A stretch of 64,000 nt of DNA from assembly GCF_014154935.1 (NCBI RefSeq), contig NZ_JACEHH010000043.1, positions 1 through 64,000 of the forward strand, in the 5' to 3' direction. This document shows, in pieces, positions 45,867-54,079 of this stretch. Under the pieces are notes generated by a model, which saw only the letters and a program-made list of their open reading frames with translations, ran no database searches and was not told where the DNA came from. The translations under genes were made by a program, and so were the position numbers. The stretch's first letter is position 1. Each line of letters opens with the position of its first letter. Origin of the DNA: Stieleria mannarensis. Its GTDB lineage: Bacteria; Planctomycetota; Planctomycetia; Pirellulales; Pirellulaceae.

Positions 45867-47096
45867 GTGGCCAGCATCCAGCAAGATCCCCAGTCGAAAA
45901 ACTTCCGCATCCGCTTCCGTTACGGCGGTCGTCGCTACTTTCGTTCCCTCAAGACGACTGAGCTGAAGGTCGCCCAATCGATCCTCGGTCGGGTTGAAGA
46001 CACACTCAGGCTCCTCGAACAAGGTCGGCTAGAGATTCCACCCAAAGCCGAACCCGGCAAGTTCATTCTCAGCGACGGCAAGATCAACGGCGACAAGCAA
46101 CACAAGAAGGACATCGCGCTGAAGGAACTGCTGGAGACCTACCAAAAACGCTTGCCGAACGGTGCCAAGGAACCGACCACCATCAAGATGGAGACCACGC
46201 ACATTAACAACCTGCTGCGGCTGCTCCCCAAACGCCGATCCGCCAATTCGATCACTTCGGCCGACCTGCAGCACTACGTCGAAAAGCGATTGAAGGAGAA
46301 GCGGGGCGAGAGGTTCATCAGCCCCGAAACCGTCAAGCGAGAGATGGACACCTTTCGTAGCATCTGGAACTGGGCAACGCGTGAATACGTCGAAGGCCCT
46401 CCGCCAACGAGCGGACTCACCTTTGGTAAGCGAGACGAGAAACTGCCCTTCATGACCTGGGACGAGATCGAAACCAGGATTGCTCGAGGCGGTCTATCGG
46501 AACAGGAACAAGCCGATCATTGGGCGAGCCTCTACCTAACCATGGAACAAATTCTGGAATTCCTCAAACATGCCAAGGAGCACGCACGCTACCCGTTCGT
46601 CCATCCTATGCTCACATTAGTCGCCTACACCGGCGTGCGTCGTAGCGAGATGATGCGGTCCAGAATCGACGACTTCGACTTCGAATCGCGAATGGTTCTG
46701 GTACGTGAAAAGAAACGCAGTAAAGACAAAGCCACGACCTTCCGTCGAGTCGACATGGCGGAGCCAGTCGTCAAAGTTCTCCAGCCCTGGTTCGCGAATC
46801 ACCCCGGCGGCCAATACGCTTTCTGCATGCCTTCACTCGACAACGAATCAATCGAGGCATTAACCTGTGACCAGGCACGCGACCAATTCCGCCGAACCTT
46901 CGCGAAGAGCAAGTGGCAGAAGGTCAAAGGCTTCCACGTCCTCCGCCACTCTTTCGCCTCCAACCTCGCCTCGAAAGGCGTCGATCAGCGAATCATCGAC
47001 CTCTGGATGGGCCACCAAACCGAGGAAATGCGTCTCCGGTATCGCCACCTCCTTCCGACGACACGTAAGTCGGCGATTGGGCTGCTGACGGTTTGA
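45867..47096 (+). CDS. int: Tyrosine integrase of the tRNA-anchored island
   Basis: About 409 residues. Site-specific recombinase of the phage-integrase family that joins an element into the tRNA-Pro 3' end (inferred from position). The N-terminal arm-binding part begins VASIQQDPQSKNFRIRFRYGG, the core-binding SAM-like domain follows, and the catalytic domain carries TGVRRSEMMRSR (Arg 1), FHVLRHSFASNLA (H-x-x-R), LWMGHQTEE (His/Trp region) and MRLRYRHL (Tyr nucleophile). Start: GTG 45867 gives the standard N-terminus; the frame is open to an ATG at 45795. It is read away from the tRNA, starting 168 bases downstream. Confidence 0.88.
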   Translation: MASIQQDPQSKNFRIRFRYGGRRYFRSLKTTELKVAQSILGRVEDTLRLLEQGRLEIPPKAEPGKFILSDGKINGDKQHKKDIALKELLETYQKRLPNGAKEPTTIKMETTHINNLLRLLPKRRSANSITSADLQHYVEKRLKEKRGERFISPETVKREMDTFRSIWNWATREYVEGPPPTSGLTFGKRDEKLPFMTWDEIETRIARGGLSEQEQADHWASLYLTMEQILEFLKHAKEHARYPFVHPMLTLVAYTGVRRSEMMRSRIDDFDFESRMVLVREKKRSKDKATTFRRVDMAEPVVKVLQPWFANHPGGQYAFCMPSLDNESIEALTCDQARDQFRRTFAKSKWQKVKGFHVLRHSFASNLASKGVDQRIIDLWMGHQTEEMRLRYRHLLPTTRKSAIGLLTV

Positions 47097-47404
47097 GTTC
47101 AAAATGCAGTCAAAAATTAGTCGTGGCACCAACAGATAGCAATCATTTGTTTCATCCCGATGCTTGGGGCCTGACCAAATTCGATGGCAACGCTCTCGAC
47201 CCCTAATAGCGGTCACGGAATGAACCCTCGCTCGTCAGCCGTTTATTCGCTTCGAGCAATCGAAGTCCAGCGATTTCAATCACCGTGCGACCTGATCCGA
47301 TAATCATGGTCGTAGGGAATGCTCTTTCAACTCGTGCACCGCGCCCACATAAGAGTAAGCAACACTTGGGTGAAAGGTATCACCCACCCGAGAGCGTAGA
47401 AAAC
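47097..47404. other. Noncoding stretch after integrase
   Basis: 308 bases, visibly richer in A+T than the genes to the left. The YaaC-like frame is open from 47285, but its first 40 residues are not convincing. No repeat or hairpin noted. Confidence 0.35.
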
Positions 47405-48457
47405 ATGAAACGCGAGAGCATTTCAATCCGTGGCAGAGCAGTCACTTTGCACTCGGCGATTCTCAATCCAAAGTTTTCTTCCTCAACCGTTCTTTCTCCG
47501 GATCCTTGGGACTATGTCCTCCTATGGCTTCAACGCGAGCACAAGGATGACGCGCGCTTCTATTGGGATCAGGCGAGACAATTCTATCGAGCGAGCACCA
47601 TGCTACCGCATACCGCTTCGCCGTTGACGTCCTATTACTGCTTTCTAAACGCCACAAAGGCGCTTTTGTCGACGCGTTCGCAGCTTCCGAGTCCAGATCA
47701 TGGCGTAGCTGGGGATGTCTCAAGCGGACACTGCGCTCTTGTTAACGAGAGAGTGACATTCAAAACGGGAGGCGTCTTGCCGGCGTTGTGTAGGCTGCTC
47801 GGCGAAGGTTACCAGTCCGAGTCAACCTACGACATGAATCTGCTGTTCTGGAATCTTCCGTTTATCCATCGAGCGTATACAAAAACCTACTCATCTGCAT
47901 CCGAGCTGTTCCTGCCAGTGGAATCACACGGATTTACGCGGAAGAAGAACTCGACCGAAACTTGGTACTGGGGATCCGTTCCGAAGCGTTACATAACGGG
48001 GAAAACAGAAGTGACGCTTCCCAAAGGCTTTGAAGTAGACAATGGAATTAGTGATCGCTGGGTATTTCGACGCAAACAGCGATTCAAATGGAACGGCAGA
48101 GATTTGAAGACGAGCTTAGAGGCATTAGCCCGGTATCATCGCGCGGTGCGTACTCGAATTTTTCCGATCTATGCTACAAAAAATCGGTGGTACCTCAAGA
48201 AAGCCATTAAGAATGCTGACGTTGTTTCCCACTCTCCACTACCGATCATGTTCGCTTGCATGCATCGGCTTAGCGAGCTGAGTAGATATGACCCTCAACG
48301 ACTTGCACGGCACTTAGAACTTCAACACAACTGGTTGCTCGCTGAGTTCTTGGGATGCGCGCCTGCTCAGTTTGTCCATGGAATCGCGGCTGAAATCACC
48401 GGTGATGAATTTCTCGTTCCATCGAGCTTCCGAATGGATGGCGTTTCGAGAACTTGA
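47405..48457 (+). CDS. YaaC-like protein
   Basis: 350 residues from the ATG at 47405 (the frame opens at 47285). The pattern PWDYVLLWLQREHKDDARFYWDQARQFYRASTMLP, followed by PLTSYYCFLNATKALL, resembles YaaC family proteins. That family has no established biochemical role, but its members often occur in mobile or defence-type regions. The rest has no motif I recognise; the C-terminal part is helical (MHRLSELSRYDPQRLARHLEL). The gene is noticeably A+T-richer than the T6SS genes, consistent with transfer. It stands alone between the integrase and the partition genes. Confidence 0.55.
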   Translation: MKRESISIRGRAVTLHSAILNPKFSSSTVLSPDPWDYVLLWLQREHKDDARFYWDQARQFYRASTMLPHTASPLTSYYCFLNATKALLSTRSQLPSPDHGVAGDVSSGHCALVNERVTFKTGGVLPALCRLLGEGYQSESTYDMNLLFWNLPFIHRAYTKTYSSASELFLPVESHGFTRKKNSTETWYWGSVPKRYITGKTEVTLPKGFEVDNGISDRWVFRRKQRFKWNGRDLKTSLEALARYHRAVRTRIFPIYATKNRWYLKKAIKNADVVSHSPLPIMFACMHRLSELSRYDPQRLARHLELQHNWLLAEFLGCAPAQFVHGIAAEITGDEFLVPSSFRMDGVSRT

Positions 48458-48528
48458 AATTGACTGACATGAATCACAAGTGACGCACAGTCTGACAATC
48501 GATTCATTTTATTGGCTACTGATTGATC

Positions 48529-48798
48529 CTAGCGGGGCAGAACCGTGCCTGCGGAAATGGCGTAATCGGAAATGAGTCGCAGGGCGAGGGCTCGATCGCC
48601 GGCATGATACGCCGTTCGAATCCGCAGTTCGACCGGCGACGGCGACTCGAGTACCGCCCAAAACTTGCGAAGCGATGCATCGGGAATCGTCCGGTTTCCG
48701 TGGTCACATTCTGGTTCAAGTGACCGCAGCCCGCCAGCGTCGAAAGTTCCTGTGAATGACTGAAGCATGGTCCATTCGTACCATGACTCCGAGCGCAT
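48529..48798 (-). CDS. Small hypothetical protein downstream of parB
   Basis: 89 residues: RSESWYEWTMLQSFTGTFDAGG, then LASLRKFWAVLESPSPVELRIRTAYHAGDRALAL-type helical sequence. The ATG at 48798 lies ten bases after the parB stop on the same strand, so it is probably the third gene of the parA-parB operon. No family recognised; a short helical partition accessory protein is possible. Confidence 0.5.
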   Translation of the reverse strand: MRSESWYEWTMLQSFTGTFDAGGLRSLEPECDHGNRTIPDASLRKFWAVLESPSPVELRIRTAYHAGDRALALRLISDYAISAGTVLPR

Positions 48799-48807
48799 AG
48801 TAAAGCT

Positions 48808-49722
48808 TCAGTCGATGCGGATGTTGCTTTGAATCCTTGCCTGGACATCTTCGGTCATGTGGTCGATCGCTTCCATCAGCAAGTCATAAGTGCGACGGGT
48901 CGAATCGGAAGGTGGAACGGCGATGATCTTCCAGCCACTCTCAGTCTGAAACTCGAGCCGCTTATTCCTGATGGACGGACGCGGTTTCTTTTTTCGCTGG
49001 CGCACCGCGTCTTGGGTTTGCTTGAGTGTCATCCCTGCGGCCACCTTCTCGGCGATGGCATGCTTGGCGTCGTCGTCCTTGACCTTGCTGATCTCGTAGG
49101 CCGAGCGGGCTGCAATCTGGCCACTGTCGACACGTTGTTGGATTTCTTGTGGCAGATCAAGAAGCGCCAGCGCGCGACTGACTGTGGATGCCGGCACGTG
49201 CATTTGCTCTGCAAGCTGCTTGCCATTCCAGCCGCGAAGCTCCATCAGCGACGAGAAGCCCCGCGCTTGTTCGATCGGGCTCAGTTCCTCGCGGAGCAGA
49301 TTCTCGATCATCTGAAGCTCGAGTACTTCCGCATCGGAAAGCTTCTCTTCGTGGCAGAGGCACTCGACGGTTTCCAGTCTTGCGCGTTGCGCTGCTCGCC
49401 ATCGGCGCTCACCACAAATGATGATCCACTTGTTATCACCCCCGGACCAGCGGACTCGGATGGGGGCAAGTTGGCCCTTTTCTTGCATGCTTCCGGCAAG
49501 TCGTTCGATCGACTCCGGCAAAAACTCCTCACGTGGTTGCGACGGATCTGGAATGATTTGATCGATGCGGATGGACGCAGCGCCGCGTAGCGGCCTTCGC
49601 CCCGCGTCCTTAAGTGATGCAACCGGACTCAGTTTAGGATGTCCACCGTTCTGACGGCGAACACCGATCGATTCATCGAGATTGCCACTCAATTGACTCA
49701 GCCTGCTCTGCGTCGTTGCCAT
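48808..49722 (-). CDS. parB: ParB-family partition protein
   Basis: 304 residues. ParB binds centromere-like sites and works with ParA to segregate replicons. The N-terminal ParB/Srx domain has IRIDQIIPDPSQPREEF and IICGERRWRAAQRA (the family's G-E-R-R-W-R-A box, CTP-binding region), followed by IENLLREELSPIEQARGF. A helix-turn-helix domain follows (WNGKQLAEQMHVPASTVSRALALLDLP). The C-terminal part contains basic RQRKKKPRPSIRNKRLEF. It begins one base after the parA stop, in the standard parA-parB order. Confidence 0.92.
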   Translation of the reverse strand: MATTQSRLSQLSGNLDESIGVRRQNGGHPKLSPVASLKDAGRRPLRGAASIRIDQIIPDPSQPREEFLPESIERLAGSMQEKGQLAPIRVRWSGGDNKWIIICGERRWRAAQRARLETVECLCHEEKLSDAEVLELQMIENLLREELSPIEQARGFSSLMELRGWNGKQLAEQMHVPASTVSRALALLDLPQEIQQRVDSGQIAARSAYEISKVKDDDAKHAIAEKVAAGMTLKQTQDAVRQRKKKPRPSIRNKRLEFQTESGWKIIAVPPSDSTRRTYDLLMEAIDHMTEDVQARIQSNIRID

Positions 49723-49723
49723 C

Positions 49724-50533
49724 CTAAGCTACTCGTTGTCCTGCGTTTCTATCATCAGAACGGTCGAGAATCTCACGACACAGAGTTTCTGTCAAATCTG
49801 CGGCGCGGGATTGGGGACCATTGAGCGCCGCCGGCGTTCTTTCGGCAACCGCTAACTTGAAGGCTACCAGCTCCGGCAAGCGGTTGATCAACACATCACC
49901 CGCGTAATAGTTTCTCAGTTTCTGCTCGTAGACCTTGTGTACGATCAGCCGGCTATCACACCGGGTCACGAGATGTCCGAGTCGCTGCAGTTCCGTATTC
50001 AGCAAACGTGCGTGATCGATCGCTTGATGAACGGCTCTGAGTCCCTGCGTTCCAAAGTCCTCGGGTGTCACCGGAATAATGATCCATCGGGATGCAATCA
50101 TCGCCGACCAGGAACAGCGAAATAGGTTTGGAGGGCAGTCGATCAAAACAATGTCGTAGGCGTCCTGCTCGGAAATGAACTCCCGTAGCGAATACTGGCT
50201 GAGGCCAGATTCCTCGGGTTGCGGTGAGTTGAAAATGGCAAGTGTTTGATTCGCCGGGCAAAGATCAATGCGTTCGAACGGAGTACGGTGGATGAGCCTT
50301 TTCCAGTCGGCGAAGCCCCAAGTTTCCTCGAAGAGAGCGGCAACCGTCTCGTCGGCCGACAGTCCCTCTACCGTCGACGACCCCAGAAATCCCTGGCTCA
50401 GCGAGCCCTGCGGGTCAACATCGATCGCGAGCACCTTGAGACCGATCGCAGCGAAACCGCCGGCAAGATGGAAGCAGCACGACGTTTTGCCAACGCCGCC
50501 CTTCTGATTCATCACGCAGAATACTCTGGTCAT
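49724..50533 (-). CDS. parA: ParA-family partition ATPase
   Basis: 269 residues. ParA is the Walker-type ATPase of plasmid and chromosome partition. It begins VFCVMNQKGGVGKTSCCFHLAGG (deviant Walker A, K-G-G-x-G-K-T, residues ~10-16), then VLAIDVDPQGSLSQGFLG (switch) and YDIVLIDCPPNLF (Walker B). There is no N-terminal DNA-binding extension, so it is the small type Ib-like or chromosomal-style form. It is read divergently from the initiator gene across a 78-base gap containing a palindrome (50550-50568). Confidence 0.92.
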   Translation of the reverse strand: MTRVFCVMNQKGGVGKTSCCFHLAGGFAAIGLKVLAIDVDPQGSLSQGFLGSSTVEGLSADETVAALFEETWGFADWKRLIHRTPFERIDLCPANQTLAIFNSPQPEESGLSQYSLREFISEQDAYDIVLIDCPPNLFRCSWSAMIASRWIIIPVTPEDFGTQGLRAVHQAIDHARLLNTELQRLGHLVTRCDSRLIVHKVYEQKLRNYYAGDVLINRLPELVAFKLAVAERTPAALNGPQSRAADLTETLCREILDRSDDRNAGQRVA

Positions 50534-50549
50534 CTTACGCTCCGATTGA

Positions 50550-50568
50550 GAATTGCCAGTGGCAATTC
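50550..50568. promoter_or_regulatory. Operator-like palindrome between parA and the initiator gene
   Basis: GAATTGCC-AGT-GGCAATTC is a perfect 8+3+8 palindrome. Its left flank TGAGAATT recurs at about 50590 (TGAGAATTC), giving a direct repeat about 43 bases downstream. Its position in the divergent promoter region suggests binding of ParA, ParB or the initiator for autoregulation; this is inference. Confidence 0.6.
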
Positions 50569-50611
50569 CAGCTAAACCATCGTCGCGACTGAGAATTCAG
50601 GTGGTCAAGCA

Positions 50612-51997
50612 ATGTCACCGTTTTCTTGTGTTGCTGATTCACACAACGTGATATGTCTCAGTCGTTTAATGCACTTAAACCACATGAACCGTCGAATCAG
50701 CAAGGAAATTCGCAGTGGTGTCGGCCAATTGACTTTGGTCGAGCATGCGCTCTGCCCCCTCGACGCCCGGGCGTCGGTAGTCAGCAACCTGGTTCACCAG
50801 GCAACCTTCTCCTATTCCGACAAGCAGCGCCGGCGCCAGCTTGGCCACGCACAAGTCTTCTGCCCCCTCGGACTATCGCCCAATGACGAGTTCTATCTCT
50901 GGGGGCTGCTATCGATCACGCTGTCGAATCCGCAGATGCAGGGTCAGCTCCACGCTACACGCCACTACCTGCTCCGGCGATTGGGCATGATCGATACACA
51001 GGCGCGACGAGGTGGTCGGCAATACCGGGATTTCTCGCGTGCGATCGAACGCCTGTCTAGCGTGCGGTACCAGTGCGACCGATTCTACGATCCGATTCGA
51101 GCGGAGCACCGCAAGGTAAGCTTCGGGTTTTTCAGCTACAGCATCCCCTTGGACGAGGAGTCGAATCGGGCGTGGAGGTTCGCTTGGGATCCGGTATTCT
51201 TCGAGTTGGCGAGCGCCACTGGCGGATCGATGCGATTCGATTTAGGCGTCTACCTTCAGCTGGACGCTGCAAGTCGCCGGTTCTATCTGTTCCTGTCAAA
51301 GCTTTTCTACCGGCGCGACGTCACCCCAAGGCTAGACGTTCAGCAAACCACGGAGCAGGTTCTCGGCGTCGCATCAACCGTAAGCCTCCGTGACAAGGTA
51401 GCGAAATTCCGTCGATGCATTTCTATCCTGAGAGAGCATCGCATCGTTCGTGACGGAACCGTCACGAGACTCGGCAAAGGACAGTTTGCCGCAGTTCTCC
51501 ACCGCGGCTCGTTATTTGCCCTTCGTGCTGCGCTGCCTGAGTTCGAATCTCCACTTGTCGAACCGCTGCAGGAAATCGGATTAGACAACACCGGCGTGAA
51601 TCGCATCCTGCGGCGCTACGACCATCGCATGGTAGCCGAATGGGTTGATATCACCTTGGCAGCGAAATCGCGATTCGGTTCACGGCATTTTTCGAAGAAT
51701 GCTGCCGCGTACTTGATCGATAATCTCAAGAACGCAGCCAAAGGTGGACGGACACCTCCCGACTGGTGGCACGAGATCCGCAATGCGGAAATGATGGCGT
51801 CCGACCAGCACACCAATCGCAAGGAAGGCAAACGTAAGAGACGCAGTTCCGCGGAAGAAAGCTGTCTCGAGCGCATCGGCAATGTTCACGATTCCATCTT
51901 CCGCCATTTTCGAGCCGCCGGCCAACCCGACGAAATAGCAAAGAAGAATGCCAAGCGGTTTCAACGCACTCGTCAACAATCTCAAGATCTCAACTAA
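50612..51997 (+). CDS. Plasmid-type replication initiator protein
   Basis: 461 residues. The N-terminal half contains NDEFYLWGLLSITLSNPQMQG, LHATRHYLLRRLGM and YRDFSRAIERLSSVRYQCDRFYDP, a winged-helix pattern like planctomycete and proteobacterial RepA/TrfA-type initiators. A second winged-helix unit is suggested by LDAASRRFYLFLSKLFYRRD and VSLRDKVAKFRRCISILREHRIV. The C-terminal ~100 residues are basic (NRKEGKRKRRSSAEE). Start: ATG 50612, with AGGTGG eight bases before it. The family call rests on the fold pattern and on context: parAB upstream, iterons and a DnaA box downstream. Confidence 0.75.
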   Translation: MSPFSCVADSHNVICLSRLMHLNHMNRRISKEIRSGVGQLTLVEHALCPLDARASVVSNLVHQATFSYSDKQRRRQLGHAQVFCPLGLSPNDEFYLWGLLSITLSNPQMQGQLHATRHYLLRRLGMIDTQARRGGRQYRDFSRAIERLSSVRYQCDRFYDPIRAEHRKVSFGFFSYSIPLDEESNRAWRFAWDPVFFELASATGGSMRFDLGVYLQLDAASRRFYLFLSKLFYRRDVTPRLDVQQTTEQVLGVASTVSLRDKVAKFRRCISILREHRIVRDGTVTRLGKGQFAAVLHRGSLFALRAALPEFESPLVEPLQEIGLDNTGVNRILRRYDHRMVAEWVDITLAAKSRFGSRHFSKNAAAYLIDNLKNAAKGGRTPPDWWHEIRNAEMMASDQHTNRKEGKRKRRSSAEESCLERIGNVHDSIFRHFRAAGQPDEIAKKNAKRFQRTRQQSQDLN

Positions 51998-52130
51998 AAA
52001 AGCAGCCCTTTGCTTCCGTACTTCTTTGATCAGTACTTTGGGGCTGGGCGATCCGGCGCGCTTTCCACCCAAAAATGCTGAGTCAATCCACCCGCTTGCA
52101 TCCAGCCGTTCCGACCACGACTGCCGAAAA

Positions 52131-52216
52131 GTGCGACGGGTTCGACACGTGTTCTGTCCAAGTGTGCGACGGGATCGACACGCGATCGACGGAAAAAGTG
52201 CGACGCGATCGACACG
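52131..52216 (+). repeat. Three 19-bp iterons of a plasmid-type origin
   Basis: GTGCGACGGGTTCGACACG at 52131-52149, GTGCGACGGGATCGACACG at 52164-52182 and GTGCGACGCGATCGACACG at 52198-52216. They differ at two positions and start 33 and 34 bases apart, about three helical turns, so they lie on one face of the DNA. They begin 134 bases after the initiator gene. Such direct repeats are the usual binding sites of the replication initiator. Confidence 0.85.
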
Positions 52217-52239
52217 TTGCTGATTCTCCCCGGTCCAAG

Positions 52240-52248
52240 TTATCCACA
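52240..52248 (+). promoter_or_regulatory. DnaA box of the replication origin
   Basis: TTATCCACA, a perfect match to the consensus DnaA box, 24 bases after the last iteron. It is followed by the A+T-rich stretch CTTGATTTACCTTGTTTCGA, a candidate unwinding region. Confidence 0.8.
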
Positions 52249-52374
52249 GACTTGATTTACCTTGTTTCGATTCACGATAACCGATTCACATCGCCACCGA
52301 TCACACCATGAATTGGGAGAATCCGACGGTTCCCATCACTTTTCATCGCTGAGGAATGATCGCATACATAGGCC

Positions 52375-53795
52375 CGTGGTGACGGGTCTCCGCCCGTTAC
52401 CTTGTCGTCAACTCACGTTCAACGTTACCGCTTGAAACTCAGCGGAATACCTGCTGGGAGCGAAAAGCGGTGAGCTGACGTCTCTGGTCAGGGAAAGCGG
52501 ACCCGGTAAACCTGGTCTCATCAACCAGGCTAAGGGTCGGAAGTCTTGCTGACTTCCCTCGCGCTTCCCTTCGAGCTGGGTGCATGGAGACGTGCTCGCC
52601 CAGTTCAACGGAGGCTCGTTGGAGTAATCCTTCATCGGCGTGCACGCTCGCTTCGTAAGCGAGAAGCACGCCCGAAGAGTAATCCCAGCGTTCTATCCGA
52701 TTCACGCAGTGTGTGGATTCGGGCGATGCGGAAAAACCTCGTTTGTGAATGCACAATCGAGGCCGCGTCGGTGAAACGAGATCAAATTGCTCTCGTTTCT
52801 GTCCTCACGACACTTTGTTGTGAAGGCACAAAGCGGGTGAAAATCCCGTCCGCGGGACTGATGGAGCGAGACTCCATCACCGTGACAGCGGTCACGGTGG
52901 GACTTATGCATTGTGAGTTCCTTTAACGCGGCTGGTGTGGGGAGCCACGGGTCTGGCAACGGATTCGTCCGACGGGTGACTCCGTCGGGGACCGGGCTAA
53001 AAACCCGGCCGGTGAAAAGCTCAACCACGAAAGGCCCAACTGAATAGGTATGGGAGGGCTTACCAGTAAGATTCTTCGGAGACGGTGCCAAACTGGAACC
53101 AACCGTCCTGGGGCGATACCCCGAGCCTCTGTATCCGTAGGGGGAAATCTGGCTCGCGCGCGAGTCAGGAAAGTATGGCTGACCGGAAGGCAGCACATAC
53201 CAGGGCGGTCGAGTGGTAACACACTCTACCGACGTGACCGAAGAATCGAAGACCGGCGCTAACGCAGGAACCGCTGCGGCTGTCGGATTAGCAACCCGGT
53301 GCCAGGCCTAGTCAGCCTGGTGATTCAAACGCCGTAGTGGGGGAGAGTGGCCTGAGTAGAAAGTCGGCCGGAAGGCCGAGCGATGCTGGGTGCGAAGGTA
53401 CCCACATGCCAATCGCTGTTCTGTGATTTACGCGTGCACGGCTGGCCGTCGTGGCTCGTCCACTTAGCCGGGAGTGATGACCCGAGTCAGTGGCGACGAA
53501 AGGGCTGAGGGGTTTCCGGAAACGGAAGAAACCCTGATCAGAGATGTGGTGGCGAGTTTTGCGCCTGGTCGCAATGCTCGCCGCCGTCGGTTACCAGCGC
53601 TGCGGCTACAAGTGGCGTGCCGGAAGGCACGTTTCTTGTGGCAGCGGATTGTCGACGTACGCTCCACGTGCGCCTTGGCACATGTGGATGTACGGCGGGG
53701 GTTTTCAAATTGCAGTCACCATGAATTGGTGAGCAACACTGAGGGATGCAGTGTTGCGAAGCAATGAGAGTGACTGCACTGTGGGCGATTCAAGC
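52375..53795 (+). ncRNA. Candidate giant structured noncoding RNA, about 1.4 kb
   Basis: No credible gene occupies this stretch, yet it is packed with perfect stem-loops. Examples: 52378-52401 (9 bp), 52637-52672 (two stacked stems), 52860-52878, 52879-52898, 52969-52988, 52992-53008, 53149-53168, 53302-53320, 53551-53582, and a closing stem GCAGTCAC (53712-53719) with GTGACTGC (53770-53777) around an inner stem at 53733-53757. Stems at 53365-53378 and 53616-53631 carry GGAA tetraloops; these are GNRA loops only on the + strand, which fixes orientation. Size and style recall ornate RNAs such as GOLLD or ROOL, but it is longer. No group II domain V is visible. The two ends are approximate. The co-directional gene at 54080 may be a partner. 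Confidence 0.7.
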
Positions 53796-53893
53796 CGCTG
53801 TTTCGACGCGTGGTCCTCGTACGATCATTCGTCTGGAATGACAGCGGACACCCGCCAGCGGTTGTCAGAAAGGATTTGCGACTTACGGCTTTC

Positions 53894-53920
53894 GTGGAGT
53901 TGAGCCTCAATCAACTCCAC
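53894..53920 (+). terminator. Perfect 10-bp hairpin after the RNA, possible terminator or processing site
   Basis: GTGGAGTTGA (53894-53903) pairs with TCAACTCCAC (53911-53920) over a 7-base loop, followed by CAACTTTCTTGTTC, which is only moderately T-rich. It could end the large RNA or be part of it. Confidence 0.4.
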
Positions 53921-53969
53921 CAACTTTCTTGTTCTATCACGAGCGAATCCTCATTTGGACACGAGGGCA

Positions 53970-53987
53970 ACGAACAAATTTGTTCGT
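53970..53987. promoter_or_regulatory. 18-bp perfect palindrome upstream of the 242-residue protein gene
   Basis: ACGAACAAATTTGTTCGT, fully self-complementary with no spacer, 93 bases before the ATG at 54080. This length of perfect palindrome with an A/T centre is typical of dimeric repressor operators. No cognate regulator is recognised in the window. Confidence 0.5.
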
Positions 53988-54079
53988 GACATATCCCCAG
54001 TAACTTGCTGAGAGATGGCTCGGGCGACTGAGTTCTCCAGCGAACATTGGGAAGAATCAATCGGGGTGCGGTCGACATC

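Noticed and set aside
52131..52216. CRISPR array
   Set aside because: Only three 19-bp repeats with 14-15-bp spacers, next to an initiator gene and a DnaA box: iterons, not CRISPR. No cas gene is present.
52375..53795. Group II intron
   Set aside because: Size and structure would fit, but I found no domain V-like hairpin with an AGC triad and GAAA loop, no intron-encoded reverse transcriptase, and no interrupted gene at the flanks.
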